DNA from: Fictibacillus barbaricus
GTDB lineage: Bacteria > Bacillota > Bacilli > Bacillales > Fictibacillaceae
Assembly (NCBI RefSeq): GCF_014635025.1
Contig: NZ_BMCE01000001.1
Location: forward strand, 124,001 to 188,000
Reading direction: 5' to 3'
DNA: 64,000 nucleotides
Shown here: one piece after another, positions 8,685 through 16,328 of the stretch
Position numbering within the stretch: the stretch's first letter is position 1
How the letters are laid out: each line of letters opens with the position of its first letter
Translations under genes and position numbers: made by a program
Notes under the pieces: generated by a model
Told to the model about the DNA's origin: nothing
Seen by the model: the letters and a program-made list of their open reading frames with translations, nothing else
Databases searched by the model: none

Positions 8685-9899
8685 TCATAAACTTACGGCT
8701 CGTGCGATCGTAAATAATCGTGAAGCGGGATGGAAGCCTTTTGTTATCAAGTCTTTAATGATGGTAGCGCCTAACATGCTGTATACAGTTCCATTACCCC
8801 CGAAACCTAAGCAATAATATTCCCCTAAACGGTTTGGATGTTCTCCGATGTACGGCAATCCATCATGAGATTCTCCGAATGTTGCACACCAGGTATGCGA
8901 AAGTTTCGGAGATAAATCTGGAAAATGCTCCTTGATCTTTTGAAGAATTCGTTTCCCTCTTTCTTCAATGATTCCCTCATTGAGCGGTGCTTCAGCTTTG
9001 TCTTCGTCCAATCCTCCGGCTACAATTCTTCCGTCCTTTGTTGTTCTCATATATAGGTAAGGTCTTTTTGTTTCCCAAATCATCCATTCTTTGTACCAGG
9101 TCTTCAGTGAAGGAAGGGGATCGGTTACAACTGCAAAGGATCGATTTAAATCTGCGCCTAACTGCTGAGCAAGAAAATCATTTTCATAACCGGTGGCAAA
9201 AATGATATAACGCGCCGAAATCGTCCCTTTTTCCGATTCACATGTAAAGCCATGAACCGTTTTGGTTTTTCGCAGAAGAGGTGTGTACTCATAAATTCGT
9301 ACACCTGCAGCTGAAGCATCTTTTAACATGATTTGAACAAATTGATATGGATTCACATCAGCGTCCCCACTTGTAACTAAGGCAGCAGGCTTTGAAAACG
9401 GAAAGTGGGAAGAAATTTCTGCCGGTTCCAGATATTCAACAGGAAAATCAAATCTCTTTAATACATCATATTCGCGGGCAAGTTTCACAGCATCTTCACC
9501 TGAGCTGGCAAAGTACAGGCTTTTTTGCATTCTGAATTCAGGATCTTCAGAGAGTGCATTGGCAGCTTTTTTTAGGTCTTCTAAAGCTTTTTGGCAAAGC
9601 TGATAAAAATAAACGGCATCTTGTTCCCCTTGCTGATCGATCAGTTCGTGAAGCATCTTATCACTCGAAAATTGCAAGAGTCCCGAATTTGCTGAGGAGC
9701 TTCCTGAACCAGGCTTCCTCCTATCAATTAATACAACGTCTAGTTCCTTTTCTTGTCGAAGTACATGTGCACACAGAGCACCAGACATGCCTCCGCCGAC
9801 GATAAGTACATCACATGTAATATTTTCTTCAAGTTGTGGATATTGAATATGATCTGTATAGGTTTCAGGCCAATAAAGCTGGCCATTGTGTAAGTTCAT
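8685..9899 (-). CDS. FAD-dependent amine/amino-acid oxidoreductase (DAO family)
   Basis: A 404-residue flavoenzyme of the DAO superfamily. The N-terminal Rossmann motif VLIVGGGMSGALC (about residues 30-42) binds FAD, and the second nucleotide-binding strand ends VVLIDRR. SGLLQFSSDKML and the C-terminal GFGGNGTVYSMLGA are typical of gamma-glutamylputrescine/YurR-like oxidases. The substrate is unproven; a primary or secondary amine or amino acid is expected. The ATG at 9899 is preceded on its strand by GAGGAGGAGTAAAC. It stands alone, divergent from the SRPBCC gene. Confidence 0.85.
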   Translation of the reverse strand: MNLHNGQLYWPETYTDHIQYPQLEENITCDVLIVGGGMSGALCAHVLRQEKELDVVLIDRRKPGSGSSSANSGLLQFSSDKMLHELIDQQGEQDAVYFYQLCQKALEDLKKAANALSEDPEFRMQKSLYFASSGEDAVKLAREYDVLKRFDFPVEYLEPAEISSHFPFSKPAALVTSGDADVNPYQFVQIMLKDASAAGVRIYEYTPLLRKTKTVHGFTCESEKGTISARYIIFATGYENDFLAQQLGADLNRSFAVVTDPLPSLKTWYKEWMIWETKRPYLYMRTTKDGRIVAGGLDEDKAEAPLNEGIIEERGKRILQKIKEHFPDLSPKLSHTWCATFGESHDGLPYIGEHPNRLGEYYCLGFGGNGTVYSMLGATIIKDLITKGFHPASRLFTIARAVSL

Positions 9900-10000
9900 G
9901 TTTACTCCTCCTCGTCTCCTTTTGATTCCCGGTAATGCCCCTTAAGAAACCGCATGAAAGGAAATGTTTTTAAATACAATGATGAGTAGGAGGGATGTTC

Positions 10001-10531
10001 ATGGTTTCTATCTTGATAGCAGGTATATTATTTCTTAGCTTTATAGTTATAGCCTTTTTCATTCCAAAGGGATGGTGTGTGAAGCAAACCGCCTTTATTC
10101 ATACTTCGGTGGAACAGATGTATGATTTTCTGCTTTGTGTAAAAAATTGGCCCAAGTGGCAATCGGACAATGAAGAAGAGATCGCTTTTTTATACGTAGG
10201 TCCTGAAAAGGGAGAAGGGTCAGCTCAATACTGGGAAATAAATGGAGTGGCAGCAAGCCTGCGCCTCATTCAATGTGAATATTTAAGAAATATTAATTAT
10301 CAGATGCGGATTAATCATGGTGAAACTCGTCTTGATTATAAACTTGAATTGCTTCGAGCCGAGAATTCGGTCACCTTAATCTGGAGCTGTGAGGGAATAT
10401 CCAATAATAACCCTCTTGATCGGTATGCCTCTCTTATATATGGATGGAGAGTGAAGAAAGAGATGAAAAAAGCTTTAGTTAAGCTTAAAGAAGTTTATCA
10501 TGCACAAGAGAAAATAAAACAATCTGCATAA
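10001..10531 (+). CDS. SRPBCC-like membrane-anchored protein
   Basis: A 176-residue protein with one N-terminal transmembrane helix (about residues 2-20) and a START/SRPBCC-like lipid-binding domain. Typical features are the 'VEQMYDFLLCVKNWPKWQSD' opening, where a small-ligand pocket helix packs on the sheet, and the long C-terminal helix (VKKEMKKALVKLKEVYH). It resembles polyketide-cyclase/dehydrase-type proteins. An ATG at 9995 touches the TAGGAGGG site, so 10001, six bases downstream of it, is the likely start. The ligand is unknown. Confidence 0.7.
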   Translation: MVSILIAGILFLSFIVIAFFIPKGWCVKQTAFIHTSVEQMYDFLLCVKNWPKWQSDNEEEIAFLYVGPEKGEGSAQYWEINGVAASLRLIQCEYLRNINYQMRINHGETRLDYKLELLRAENSVTLIWSCEGISNNNPLDRYASLIYGWRVKKEMKKALVKLKEVYHAQEKIKQSA

Positions 10532-10534
10532 TAG

Positions 10535-10578
10535 GAAAAAGAGCTGCTTGGCCCATCGGGATCCAGCAGCTCTTTTAT
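10535..10578. terminator. Bidirectional terminator
   Basis: Arms AAAAGAGCTGCT (10537-10548) and AGCAGCTCTTTT (10565-10576) lie between convergent genes. Confidence 0.88.
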
Positions 10579-10579
10579 G

Positions 10580-10930
10580 TTATGGCATATTCGTCACTTT
10601 GTCTTCATCTTTTATAATTAATAATATTTTACCCATGTCTAATTTCTTTTCATATTGATCCGCTTCAACATCAGATAATCCCATTTCGGTCATCTTTTTA
10701 CGAAGCTCATCACCTCTAGATTCAAACACATTGCTTAGGGCTGTGCCAAGTCCTTCTTCTTTTAACCCGATTGTATTAACATCCGCGTTGTCAGCAAGAT
10801 CCTTCGTATCATCTTTTTCGTGAGACAGGACATAAAGATTGTCTTCGTGAATACCTTGCGCTTTCAAGTCACTTGCAGCTGCAATCAACTCTTGTTGAGA
10901 GTTAAATTCATGTACGATTGGTTTGACCAT
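10580..10930 (-). CDS. General stress protein, YflT/GSP17M domain
   Basis: A 116-residue cytoplasmic protein with the YflT (heat-induced stress protein 17M) domain: VKPIVHEFNSQQELIAAASDLKAQG, then NLYVLSHEKDDT, and a terminal GKILLIIKDE strand. Relatives in Bacillus belong to the sigma-B general stress regulon. On the minus strand upstream, GTTTTA and GGAAAT stand 15 bp apart (+ strand 10974-11000), a poor sigma-B match, so stress control is inferred from the family rather than shown. The start follows TTAAGGAGAGGATAGAA. Confidence 0.85.
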   Translation of the reverse strand: MVKPIVHEFNSQQELIAAASDLKAQGIHEDNLYVLSHEKDDTKDLADNADVNTIGLKEEGLGTALSNVFESRGDELRKKMTEMGLSDVEADQYEKKLDMGKILLIIKDEDKVTNMP

Positions 10931-11088
10931 TTCTATCCTCTCCTTAAAACGAAGTTATAGTGTGTATTCACGGATTTCCTAAAGTCTAAACGTATAAAAC
11001 CGTCTGATAACCGGGAGAAAAGCACTAATTTTGCGCCAATGTTCGTAATATGTAGGTAATACTTACTCTTTTTCGTAAAACAGCATGG

Positions 11089-11142
11089 TTTACAAGGAAT
11101 TTACGAATATACTCTATCTTTTTACAATTCAAAATTTATACT
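11089..11142 (+). promoter_or_regulatory. Possible PhoP box and promoter for secreted nucleotidase
   Basis: TTTACA (11089), TTTACG (11100) and TTTACA (11121) fall on a near-perfect 11-bp grid, the spacing of PhoP direct repeats (TTAACA-like). They lead into TATACT (11137-11142) with no good -35. This is the arrangement expected of a PhoP-activated promoter, and it precedes a phosphate-releasing enzyme. Confidence 0.45.
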
Positions 11143-11191
11143 TTTAATTGTTGGGCTTTGTTCACAAATTTAAGGATAGGGGAGTAGTCAA

Positions 11192-12781
11192 ATGAAAAAG
11201 ACTTTATCAGCGCTAGCGCTTTCTATAGCTATAACTCCATTAGGGGCAGCGGTATATGCGGAAGAAAACACGGTGGAAAAGCAAGCAGGGCCATATTTAA
11301 ACGTTCAGCTCTTAGGAGTAAACGATTTTCACGGGCAAATTGATATTACACGTAACGTAGCAGGCCAGCCAGTCGGCCGTGCAGATTATCTAGCAAGCTA
11401 TTTAAAGCAAAGAGAAGCTGAAAATGAGAATACCCTTTTGGTTCATTCAGGTGATATGGTAGGAGCAAGTTCACCAACTTCAGCATTAATGCAGGACGAG
11501 CCTACTGTTGAAATCATGAATGAGCTCGGATTTGACGTAGGTACCTTAGGCAACCATGAATTTGATGAAGGCGTTCAAGAGATGTTGCGTCTAATTGATG
11601 GTGGAAGCCATGAGAAAACAGGTGACTTTGAAGGAGCCAACTTCCCTTATGTCGCTGCTAATGTCATAGATAAAGAGACGAAGGAAAACGTTCTTCCTTC
11701 TTATGTAATTAAAAACGTGAAAGGCGCAAAAATCGGATTCATCGGTGTTGTTTTATCCGATACACCTGATATTGTGACTCCGAGCGGTACAGCTGGGATA
11801 GAATTTACCGACGAAGCCGAAGCGATCAATAAAGCGGTAAAGGAACTAAAGAAAAAAGGTGTTGAGGCCATGGTTGTTCTAGCTCATAATCCTGTAGAGC
11901 AAACGAGCACAGGAGAAGTTTTTGGAGAACTGGCAGATATGGCGAACACAGTGGATGATGAGATCGATGTGATGTTTGGCGCGCACAACCATAGAAATGT
12001 GAATGCGACAGTGGACGGTAAATTGCTTGTACAAGCTTATTCATACGGAACAGCATTTGCTGATGTAGATGTAAAGATTGACCGCCGTACAAAAGATATT
12101 GTGGAAAAGAAGGCGGAAATAGTAACGACATTCCAAAAAGGCATAACTCCGGATGCAAAGATTACAGAAATCGTGAAGAAAGCTGAAGAGCAAGTTGCTC
12201 CTATCATCAATGAAGTGGTTGGAAATGCTGGAACGTTGTTATCTGGTACAGATGCATATAATGGTGAGTCTGTTTTAGGAAATGTTATTGCTGACTCCAT
12301 GACAGAACAAACAGGTACAGACTTTGCCTTCATGAATCCAGGTGGTATCCGCGACGTGATCAATCCAGGTGAAGTAACATGGGGTGAACTCTTTAATGTT
12401 CAGCTCTTTGGAAACGACCTTGTGACGATGACTTTAACGGGAGCTCAGATTAAAGAGCTTTTTGAATCACAGTGGTCAACGGGACGTGAAAAAGTGCTTC
12501 AGATCTCTGGTCTAAAAGCTACATTTGATATGTCAAAACCGATTGGAGAAAGAACGGTTTCCATGGTAAAAGAAGATGGAACGCCAGTTGAAGCAGCACA
12601 AGAATATACAGTTACGGTCAATAACTTTATGGCTGGCGGCGGTGACGGCTACACCGTTTTGTTGGAGGGAAAAAATCAAACGATCAACGTAACTGATCTA
12701 GATGCGCTAGTTAATTACTTTAAAAAACGTGAAACAGTAACAGCACAAATAGAAGGACGCATCGTAAAGATCAATCAATAA
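11192..12781 (+). CDS. Secreted 5'-nucleotidase (UshA/YfkN family)
   Basis: A 529-residue exported nucleotidase that would release phosphate and nucleosides from extracellular nucleotides. The signal peptide MKKTLSALALSIAITPLGAA ends near VYAEE. The metal and catalytic motifs are NDFHGQ, HSGDMVGAS, GNHEFDEG, LAHNPVE and GAHNHR. The C-terminal substrate domain contains NPGGIRD and NNFMAGGGDGYTV. There is no LPxTG or lipobox, so a soluble secreted enzyme is inferred. The start follows AAGGATAGGGGAGTAGTCAA. The Pho-like repeats upstream suggest induction by phosphate starvation. It is distinct from the leaderless paralogue at 3476. Confidence 0.92.
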   Translation: MKKTLSALALSIAITPLGAAVYAEENTVEKQAGPYLNVQLLGVNDFHGQIDITRNVAGQPVGRADYLASYLKQREAENENTLLVHSGDMVGASSPTSALMQDEPTVEIMNELGFDVGTLGNHEFDEGVQEMLRLIDGGSHEKTGDFEGANFPYVAANVIDKETKENVLPSYVIKNVKGAKIGFIGVVLSDTPDIVTPSGTAGIEFTDEAEAINKAVKELKKKGVEAMVVLAHNPVEQTSTGEVFGELADMANTVDDEIDVMFGAHNHRNVNATVDGKLLVQAYSYGTAFADVDVKIDRRTKDIVEKKAEIVTTFQKGITPDAKITEIVKKAEEQVAPIINEVVGNAGTLLSGTDAYNGESVLGNVIADSMTEQTGTDFAFMNPGGIRDVINPGEVTWGELFNVQLFGNDLVTMTLTGAQIKELFESQWSTGREKVLQISGLKATFDMSKPIGERTVSMVKEDGTPVEAAQEYTVTVNNFMAGGGDGYTVLLEGKNQTINVTDLDALVNYFKKRETVTAQIEGRIVKINQ

Positions 12782-12783
12782 AA

Positions 12784-12822
12784 GAAAGGCAAAGCGGCTA
12801 AGATGCGCTTTGCCTTTTTCTT
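12784..12822. terminator. Terminator between convergent genes
   Basis: Arms GGCAAAGCG (12788-12796) and CGCTTTGCC (12806-12814) are followed by TTTTTC. Confidence 0.88.
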
Positions 12823-12823
12823 T

Positions 12824-13381
12824 TTATTCTCCGCGATCCACTAGATCCAATCTTCCAGAAGACGGATCGATAACAAGTCCGTGGACTTTTATACCCTCAG
12901 GAAGAAGGGGGTGATTTCTCACTAACTCCACACTATTTCTCACAGAATCTTCTACACTTTCAAATCCTTGTACCCATTTCTTTAAGTCTAATCCGGAATA
13001 TTTTAATGTGTCGAGTGTCGAGTCTTCCACTCCCCGATCTTTCATTTTGGCAATCAATCCATCAGCGTTCACATTGCTCATTCCGCAGTCATAGTGACCG
13101 ATTACCATGACTTCCTCAGCTTTTAGCTCATAGATCGCAACAAGGATACTTCTCATGATAGAGCCGAATGGATGGGAAATAACCGCTCCCGCTGATTTTA
13201 TGATTTTCACATCACCGTTTTTAATATTCATCGCACTTGGCATCAATTCAGTCAGACGCGTGTCCATACATGACACGATAACAAGTCCCTTATCAGGAAA
13301 TTTAGTAGTTTGAAAGCGTTCATATTCTTTATTTCCAACAAATTGATGATTAAATTCTAAGATTTCGTTAAGTACGGACAT
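12824..13381 (-). CDS. Beta-class carbonic anhydrase (YtiB-like)
   Basis: A 185-residue cytoplasmic zinc enzyme interconverting CO2 and bicarbonate. The zinc ligands are Cys38 (SCMDTRL), His96 and Cys99 (GHYDCG), with the Asp40-Arg42 dyad beside the first cysteine. Order, length and the SAGAVISHPFGSIMRS block match B. subtilis YtiB closely. The ATG at 13381 follows GAGGAAAAAC on its strand. Single gene, convergent with the nucleotidase. Confidence 0.93.
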   Translation of the reverse strand: MSVLNEILEFNHQFVGNKEYERFQTTKFPDKGLVIVSCMDTRLTELMPSAMNIKNGDVKIIKSAGAVISHPFGSIMRSILVAIYELKAEEVMVIGHYDCGMSNVNADGLIAKMKDRGVEDSTLDTLKYSGLDLKKWVQGFESVEDSVRNSVELVRNHPLLPEGIKVHGLVIDPSSGRLDLVDRGE

Positions 13382-13732
13382 GTTTTTCCTCCTCGTTTCT
13401 ACAGAAAATAGTTCAACTATAAAATAATTTAGAAGTATACGTCTTTTTCTATCATAATCAGCTCAAACTCGCTAACATATTCACTCCTTTATTAAATAGT
13501 ATACAAAAAAGAGAGCTCAATCTGCTTTTTTTTGTATGTGAAGCGCTCTTTTTGTTGATAGAAACATTATAACAAAAGCACATTGTGACAAACATTTTAT
13601 GAAAAGGTACGTATAATCGCAGTTAACACCACATACATTGGTAAGTTCGAAGGGAGGAAGGAAGATCAACTTGCCAGTAGGGTTTAAATAGATCGGAAAC
13701 AAATATTTTATAATTTGAAAGGGGTAGGGAAA
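13382..13732. other. 351-bp intergenic region with an orphan hairpin
   Basis: No convincing gene. A terminator-like hairpin, arms AAAAAGAGAGC (13506-13516) and GCGCTCTTTTT (13543-13553), sits in the middle with U-runs usable on either strand but without an obvious upstream gene. A TATAAT at about 13612 precedes the small gene at 13733 without a good -35. A short transcript ending at the hairpin is possible but unsupported. Confidence 0.4.
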
Positions 13733-13963
13733 ATGGAAGTTATGACGTATGTCCTTTGGGTTCTGCTGTTGATGGGATCGGTGATGAAGAATTACATGGT
13801 TGCAGCTGCTGTGCCGAAAACAGGACAAGTAGTTGTGGCGAATGATACGGCATTTAATGCGTTCTCGTATGAGAATACAAACAATGAGAATGCAGAAGTT
13901 CTCGAACATGCAATCGTAAGCACATTCAATAAGCAGAATTTTACCTGGGTGGATACGTCTTAG
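13733..13963 (+). CDS. Small hypothetical membrane/secreted protein
   Basis: A 76-residue protein with a hydrophobic N-terminal helix (about residues 4-28, possibly an uncleaved signal) and a short polar tail rich in Asn, Thr and Glu. The ATG at 13733 is preceded by GAAAGGGGTAGGGAAA; the in-frame TTG at 13715 overlaps that site. I do not recognise it. An opposing frame of 163 codons covers the same DNA but lacks a ribosome binding site and has a Cys/His/Phe-rich, non-protein-like composition. Confidence 0.5.
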   Translation: MEVMTYVLWVLLLMGSVMKNYMVAAAVPKTGQVVVANDTAFNAFSYENTNNENAEVLEHAIVSTFNKQNFTWVDTS

Positions 13964-14126
13964 AGATATATCGTATAAAAAAATGAGGAACGGAAGAAAT
14001 TCTATCATAAAGGGGGGCTGTCTTTTTAAGGATAAATAGATTCATTTTCGCATTCACTCGCATGCTGGCGGCCTGGATCACCGTACGTGTGCTAGTGTAT
14101 GAGGGTTATCGAGCGGCGGAATTAGG

Positions 14127-14166
14127 AGCAAAAAAGGCAGCTTATTTGAAGCTGTCTTTTTGGGCA
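14127..14166 (+). terminator. Intrinsic terminator
   Basis: AAAAAGGCAGCTT (14131-14143) pairs with AAGCTGTCTTTTT (14149-14161) through one wobble, with its own U-run. It lies about 170 bp after the small gene at 13733 and before ywdI. Confidence 0.75.
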
Positions 14167-14228
14167 TTATTTTATTTCTAGCTGGGCGTCTGATAGAATA
14201 AGAAAAAAAGATAATTGTGGTGAAACCG

Positions 14229-14552
14229 ATGAATATACCTGTAAGTCAGTTCGCGAAGAAAATAGAAAAGCATGTAGCCGAAATCAAACAGCTTGGAGAG
14301 AATTCTCCTAAGCTAAGAGAACATGTGTCAGCGATCCAGACCTTATGTGAGTTAATGATGGAGGCAGGAGAAGAAGGTCAAGTTCAAATAAAAGAATGGG
14401 TCCCGTCTCACCCCGTGCAAAAACCTTTAAGCATGATGACTGCCCCGCCTGTTAAACCGCAGAAAAAGTCTATGATGGATTATGATATGGATTATGATGA
14501 CGACAACAACGACGATAATGATGGCAATGGAGATTCAATTTTTGATTTTTAA
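14229..14552 (+). CDS. ywdI: YwdI-family protein
   Basis: A 107-residue cytoplasmic protein of the YwdI (DUF5327) family: an N-terminal helical segment (MNIPVSQFAKKIEKHVAEIK), a HVSAIQTLCELMMEAG block, a Pro/Lys linker and an extremely acidic low-complexity tail made of Asp, Asn and Tyr. Two in-frame GTG codons (14217, 14220) lie upstream. The ATG at 14229 has GGTGA six bases before it and aligns with the family start. It lies near ywdK and gerQ, as in B. subtilis. The function is unknown. Confidence 0.75.
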   Translation: MNIPVSQFAKKIEKHVAEIKQLGENSPKLREHVSAIQTLCELMMEAGEEGQVQIKEWVPSHPVQKPLSMMTAPPVKPQKKSMMDYDMDYDDDNNDDNDGNGDSIFDF

Positions 14553-14565
14553 GCTTTGCTATATT

Positions 14566-14598
14566 GGAAAACCTGCTCTTTGGAGCAGGTTTTTTCTT
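14566..14598 (+). terminator. Terminator after ywdI
   Basis: Arms AAAACCTGCTC and GAGCAGGTTTT are followed by TTCTTATT. Confidence 0.88.
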
Positions 14599-14613
14599 AT
14601 TGTCCAATCACAA

Positions 14614-14650
14614 AAAACAAAAAAAACAGCACTATCATTTAGCGCTGTTA
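14614..14650 (-). terminator. Terminator of the 56-residue minus-strand gene
   Basis: On the minus strand, AACAGCGC and GTGCTGTT pair (one G-U) and are followed by TTTTTTTTG; the stem begins inside the stop codon of the gene. Confidence 0.75.
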
Positions 14651-14818
14651 AATCGATACGTACGTATTTGGATGTTCCAATCTCTCTTCTTTTCGTTTTG
14701 CAATTTCGATTTTTTCTTTGATCTTTTTATTAGAAAAATAAACGGCAGCGGCTGTTGCGATAAGACTTAGAGCAGCTAAACCAAGAATTGTATATATCAT
14801 CGTAATAATCAGTTCCAT
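14648..14818 (-). CDS. Small single-pass membrane protein
   Basis: A 56-residue protein beginning MELIITMIYTILGLAALSLI: one N-terminal transmembrane helix (about residues 3-28), then a lysine/glutamate-rich amphipathic helix (KKIKEKIEIAKRKEERLE) and a short tail NTYVSI. It is supported by an ideal ribosome binding site (AAAAGGAGGAACAACGAA before the ATG) and its own terminator. No family recognised. It is divergent from the LexA-box gene at 15028. Confidence 0.7.
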   Translation of the reverse strand: MELIITMIYTILGLAALSLIATAAAVYFSNKKIKEKIEIAKRKEERLEHPNTYVSI

Positions 14819-14979
14819 TTCGTTGTTCCTCCTTTTGAGTAGTTCTTTCTGTCTTAGTTTTTTTATTCCACTGTAAAATTTATTTAAACCTCTTTTTTTG
14901 TATAGGCCAAATGAATCAATATGAAAATATGAGAAAGGAATGATGGTAAAATACTCGTTTTCATTTTATACTAAAATCA

Positions 14980-14993
14980 CGAACATATGTTCT
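14980..14993. promoter_or_regulatory. LexA (DinR/SOS) box
   Basis: CGAACATATGTTCT matches the Bacillus SOS consensus CGAACRNRYGTTYC at 13 of 14 positions. It overlaps the -35 position of a TATAAA (15005-15010) promoter for the small gene at 15028, so DNA-damage induction of that gene is inferred. Confidence 0.6.
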
Positions 14994-15027
14994 GTTTTGT
15001 TCGATATAAAATGAGGGGTGAAAGTAA

Positions 15028-15252
15028 ATGAATCAGGCAAATGAATGGTTAAACCTAGTCAATCTCCTCGGTAATGTAGGATTTCCAATCGTCATCGCAG
15101 GATACTTGCTCTTCCAGTTTGAAAAGCGGATCCAGAGCTTAGAAGGGATCATTAAAGAGCTCCATTCAGAGCTGGTAGAGAAAGAGGAGCTTGAACGGAA
15201 GATTGATCAGTATGTCCGATTGCTAGACAGCGAACGTCAGCTGAAAAAATAG
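15028..15252 (+). CDS. YvrJ/UviB-BhlA-like small holin-type membrane protein
   Basis: A 74-residue protein with one N-terminal transmembrane segment (NVGFPIVIAGYLLFQF, about residues 15-31) followed by a charged coiled coil (EKRIQSLEGIIKELHSEL...). This layout and the GFPIV motif match the YvrJ family and the related BhlA/UviB holin-like peptides, which permeabilise membranes and release bacteriocins or phage. The start follows TGAGGGGTGAAAGTAA. A near-consensus LexA box lies 35 bp upstream, which fits a DNA-damage-induced holin-like role, but no bacteriocin or phage gene is adjacent. Confidence 0.7.
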   Translation: MNQANEWLNLVNLLGNVGFPIVIAGYLLFQFEKRIQSLEGIIKELHSELVEKEELERKIDQYVRLLDSERQLKK

Positions 15253-15271
15253 CAACGTTCGCTTTTTTTTA
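15229..15271 (+). terminator. Terminator overlapping the end of the YvrJ-like gene
   Basis: AGCGAACGT (15229-15237), inside the last codons, pairs perfectly with ACGTTCGCT (15255-15263), followed by eight T. Confidence 0.85.
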
Positions 15272-15372
15272 TCATGGACAACCTGTCCGCCATAATTTTT
15301 ACAATCCTGTGGCATTCTTTTGTATCCTAGTGCTTCAATGGTAAGATAAAAGAAAAACAGGAGTGGAATTCT

Positions 15373-15744
15373 ATGAAGCTATTTCTTATATTAGGAGCGG
15401 TTCATGCCATGCTTGCTGTCATGCTGGGTGCTTTTGGGGCACATGCGCTTGAGGCAAAATTAACAGAACGAAACATGCTTGGTGTTTACCAAACAGGGGT
15501 TCAATATCATATGTATCATGCCCTGGCTTTACTTGCGGTCGGTATTTTACTTGGAAAATGGCCTGCATCCGCTTTATTGAATGGAGCAGGATGGTCGTTC
15601 TTTATTGGGATTCTTTTGTTCTCTGGAAGTTTATATGCTCTTTCAAACACTGGCATGAAATTCTTTGGTCCGATCACGCCACTTGGCGGAGTTGCTTTTA
15701 TCGTTGGCTGGATCCTGCTGATCATTGCTGTTGTAAAAGCATAA
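15373..15744 (+). CDS. ywdK: DUF423 membrane protein YwdK
   Basis: A 123-residue integral membrane protein with four predicted helices. The DUF423 hallmarks are GAFGAHALEAKL (about residues 20-31), the YHMYHALALLAVG segment and the final GPITPLGGVAFIVGWILL. Length and sequence fit B. subtilis YwdK. The biochemical role is unknown. The ATG follows AACAGGAGTGGAATTCT. Monocistronic with a strong terminator. Confidence 0.92.
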   Translation: MKLFLILGAVHAMLAVMLGAFGAHALEAKLTERNMLGVYQTGVQYHMYHALALLAVGILLGKWPASALLNGAGWSFFIGILLFSGSLYALSNTGMKFFGPITPLGGVAFIVGWILLIIAVVKA

Positions 15745-15778
15745 GGAAAAGGCGCTCTATGATAAGAGCGCCTTTCCT
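15745..15778. terminator. Terminator after ywdK
   Basis: Arms AAAAGGCGCTCT (15747-15758) and AGAGCGCCTTT (15765-15775); it also faces gerQ. Confidence 0.88.
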
Positions 15779-15811
15779 ATAACTGTCTGTACCAGACATG
15801 AATAATAGCTA

Positions 15812-16306
15812 TCAACGAGGGCTGTACTGTGAGAGCTGCCCGGTTTGCTGCTGCGATCCATACGGATAGCTGTAGTTGATCTCTTCATCAAATGTTACAT
15901 AGTTGACGTACACCATTAATAATAAATAACGCTTACCCGTCTGCGGATCACTAAGGATAATATGATCACGGCCTGCCGCTTCAATAATTCCTTTGAATAC
16001 TTTCGCGTTCCACTTTTCATTGTTCTCAAACGTCATGTAAACAGTTGCCACTTTTCCTTTGTTCAGTCGTAAAATGTTTTCAATATAGGATTGCTCAATC
16101 GGAAGCTGTCCTGGTGCGGCTATATCCATCATAGGACCGCCGCCGACACCCGGCGCCTGCTGGCTTTGCGCCATATCCTGCGGGACACCCATTCCTGCCA
16201 TTCCACCCATACCGTTCATCATACCGCCCATACCATCCATTCCATTCATACCGTTCATGCCATTATAACCATTTTGCTGCCGATAATTCGGATTAAAGTT
16301 GTTCAT
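15812..16306 (-). CDS. gerQ: Spore coat germination protein GerQ
   Basis: A 164-residue inner-coat protein, cross-linked by transglutaminase and needed to localise or activate the cortex hydrolase CwlJ during germination. The conserved C-terminal domain starts near QLPIEQSYIENILRLNKGK and runs through WNAKVFKGIIEAAGRDHIILSD. The N-terminus is a Gly/Met/Asn repeat region (NGMNGMNGMDGMGG and on, about residues 14-45), much more Met-rich than I would expect. The start chosen is the ATG at 16306, seven bases after AGGGAGG; TTG codons at 16312 and 16309 lie closer to the site. It follows cwlJ by 22 bp on the same strand, as in other Bacilli. Confidence 0.93.
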   Translation of the reverse strand: MNNFNPNYRQQNGYNGMNGMNGMDGMGGMMNGMGGMAGMGVPQDMAQSQQAPGVGGGPMMDIAAPGQLPIEQSYIENILRLNKGKVATVYMTFENNEKWNAKVFKGIIEAAGRDHIILSDPQTGKRYLLLMVYVNYVTFDEEINYSYPYGSQQQTGQLSQYSPR

Positions 16307-16328
16307 CAACAAGCCTCCCTAAAAGGTG

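Noticed and set aside
10974-11000. Sigma-B promoter of the YflT-domain gene
   Set aside because: GTTTTA-15-GGAAAT deviates too much from GTTTAA-N13-15-GGGTAT to list as a feature.
13517-14008. 163-codon minus-strand frame over the small gene at 13733
   Set aside because: Cys/His/Phe-rich composition without domain pattern, no ribosome binding site, and it conflicts with a better supported plus-strand start and a hairpin at 13505-13553.
14062-14181. 39-codon plus-strand frame starting MLAAWITVRVL
   Set aside because: No ribosome site at the ATG, and its second half is the strong terminator at 14127-14166.
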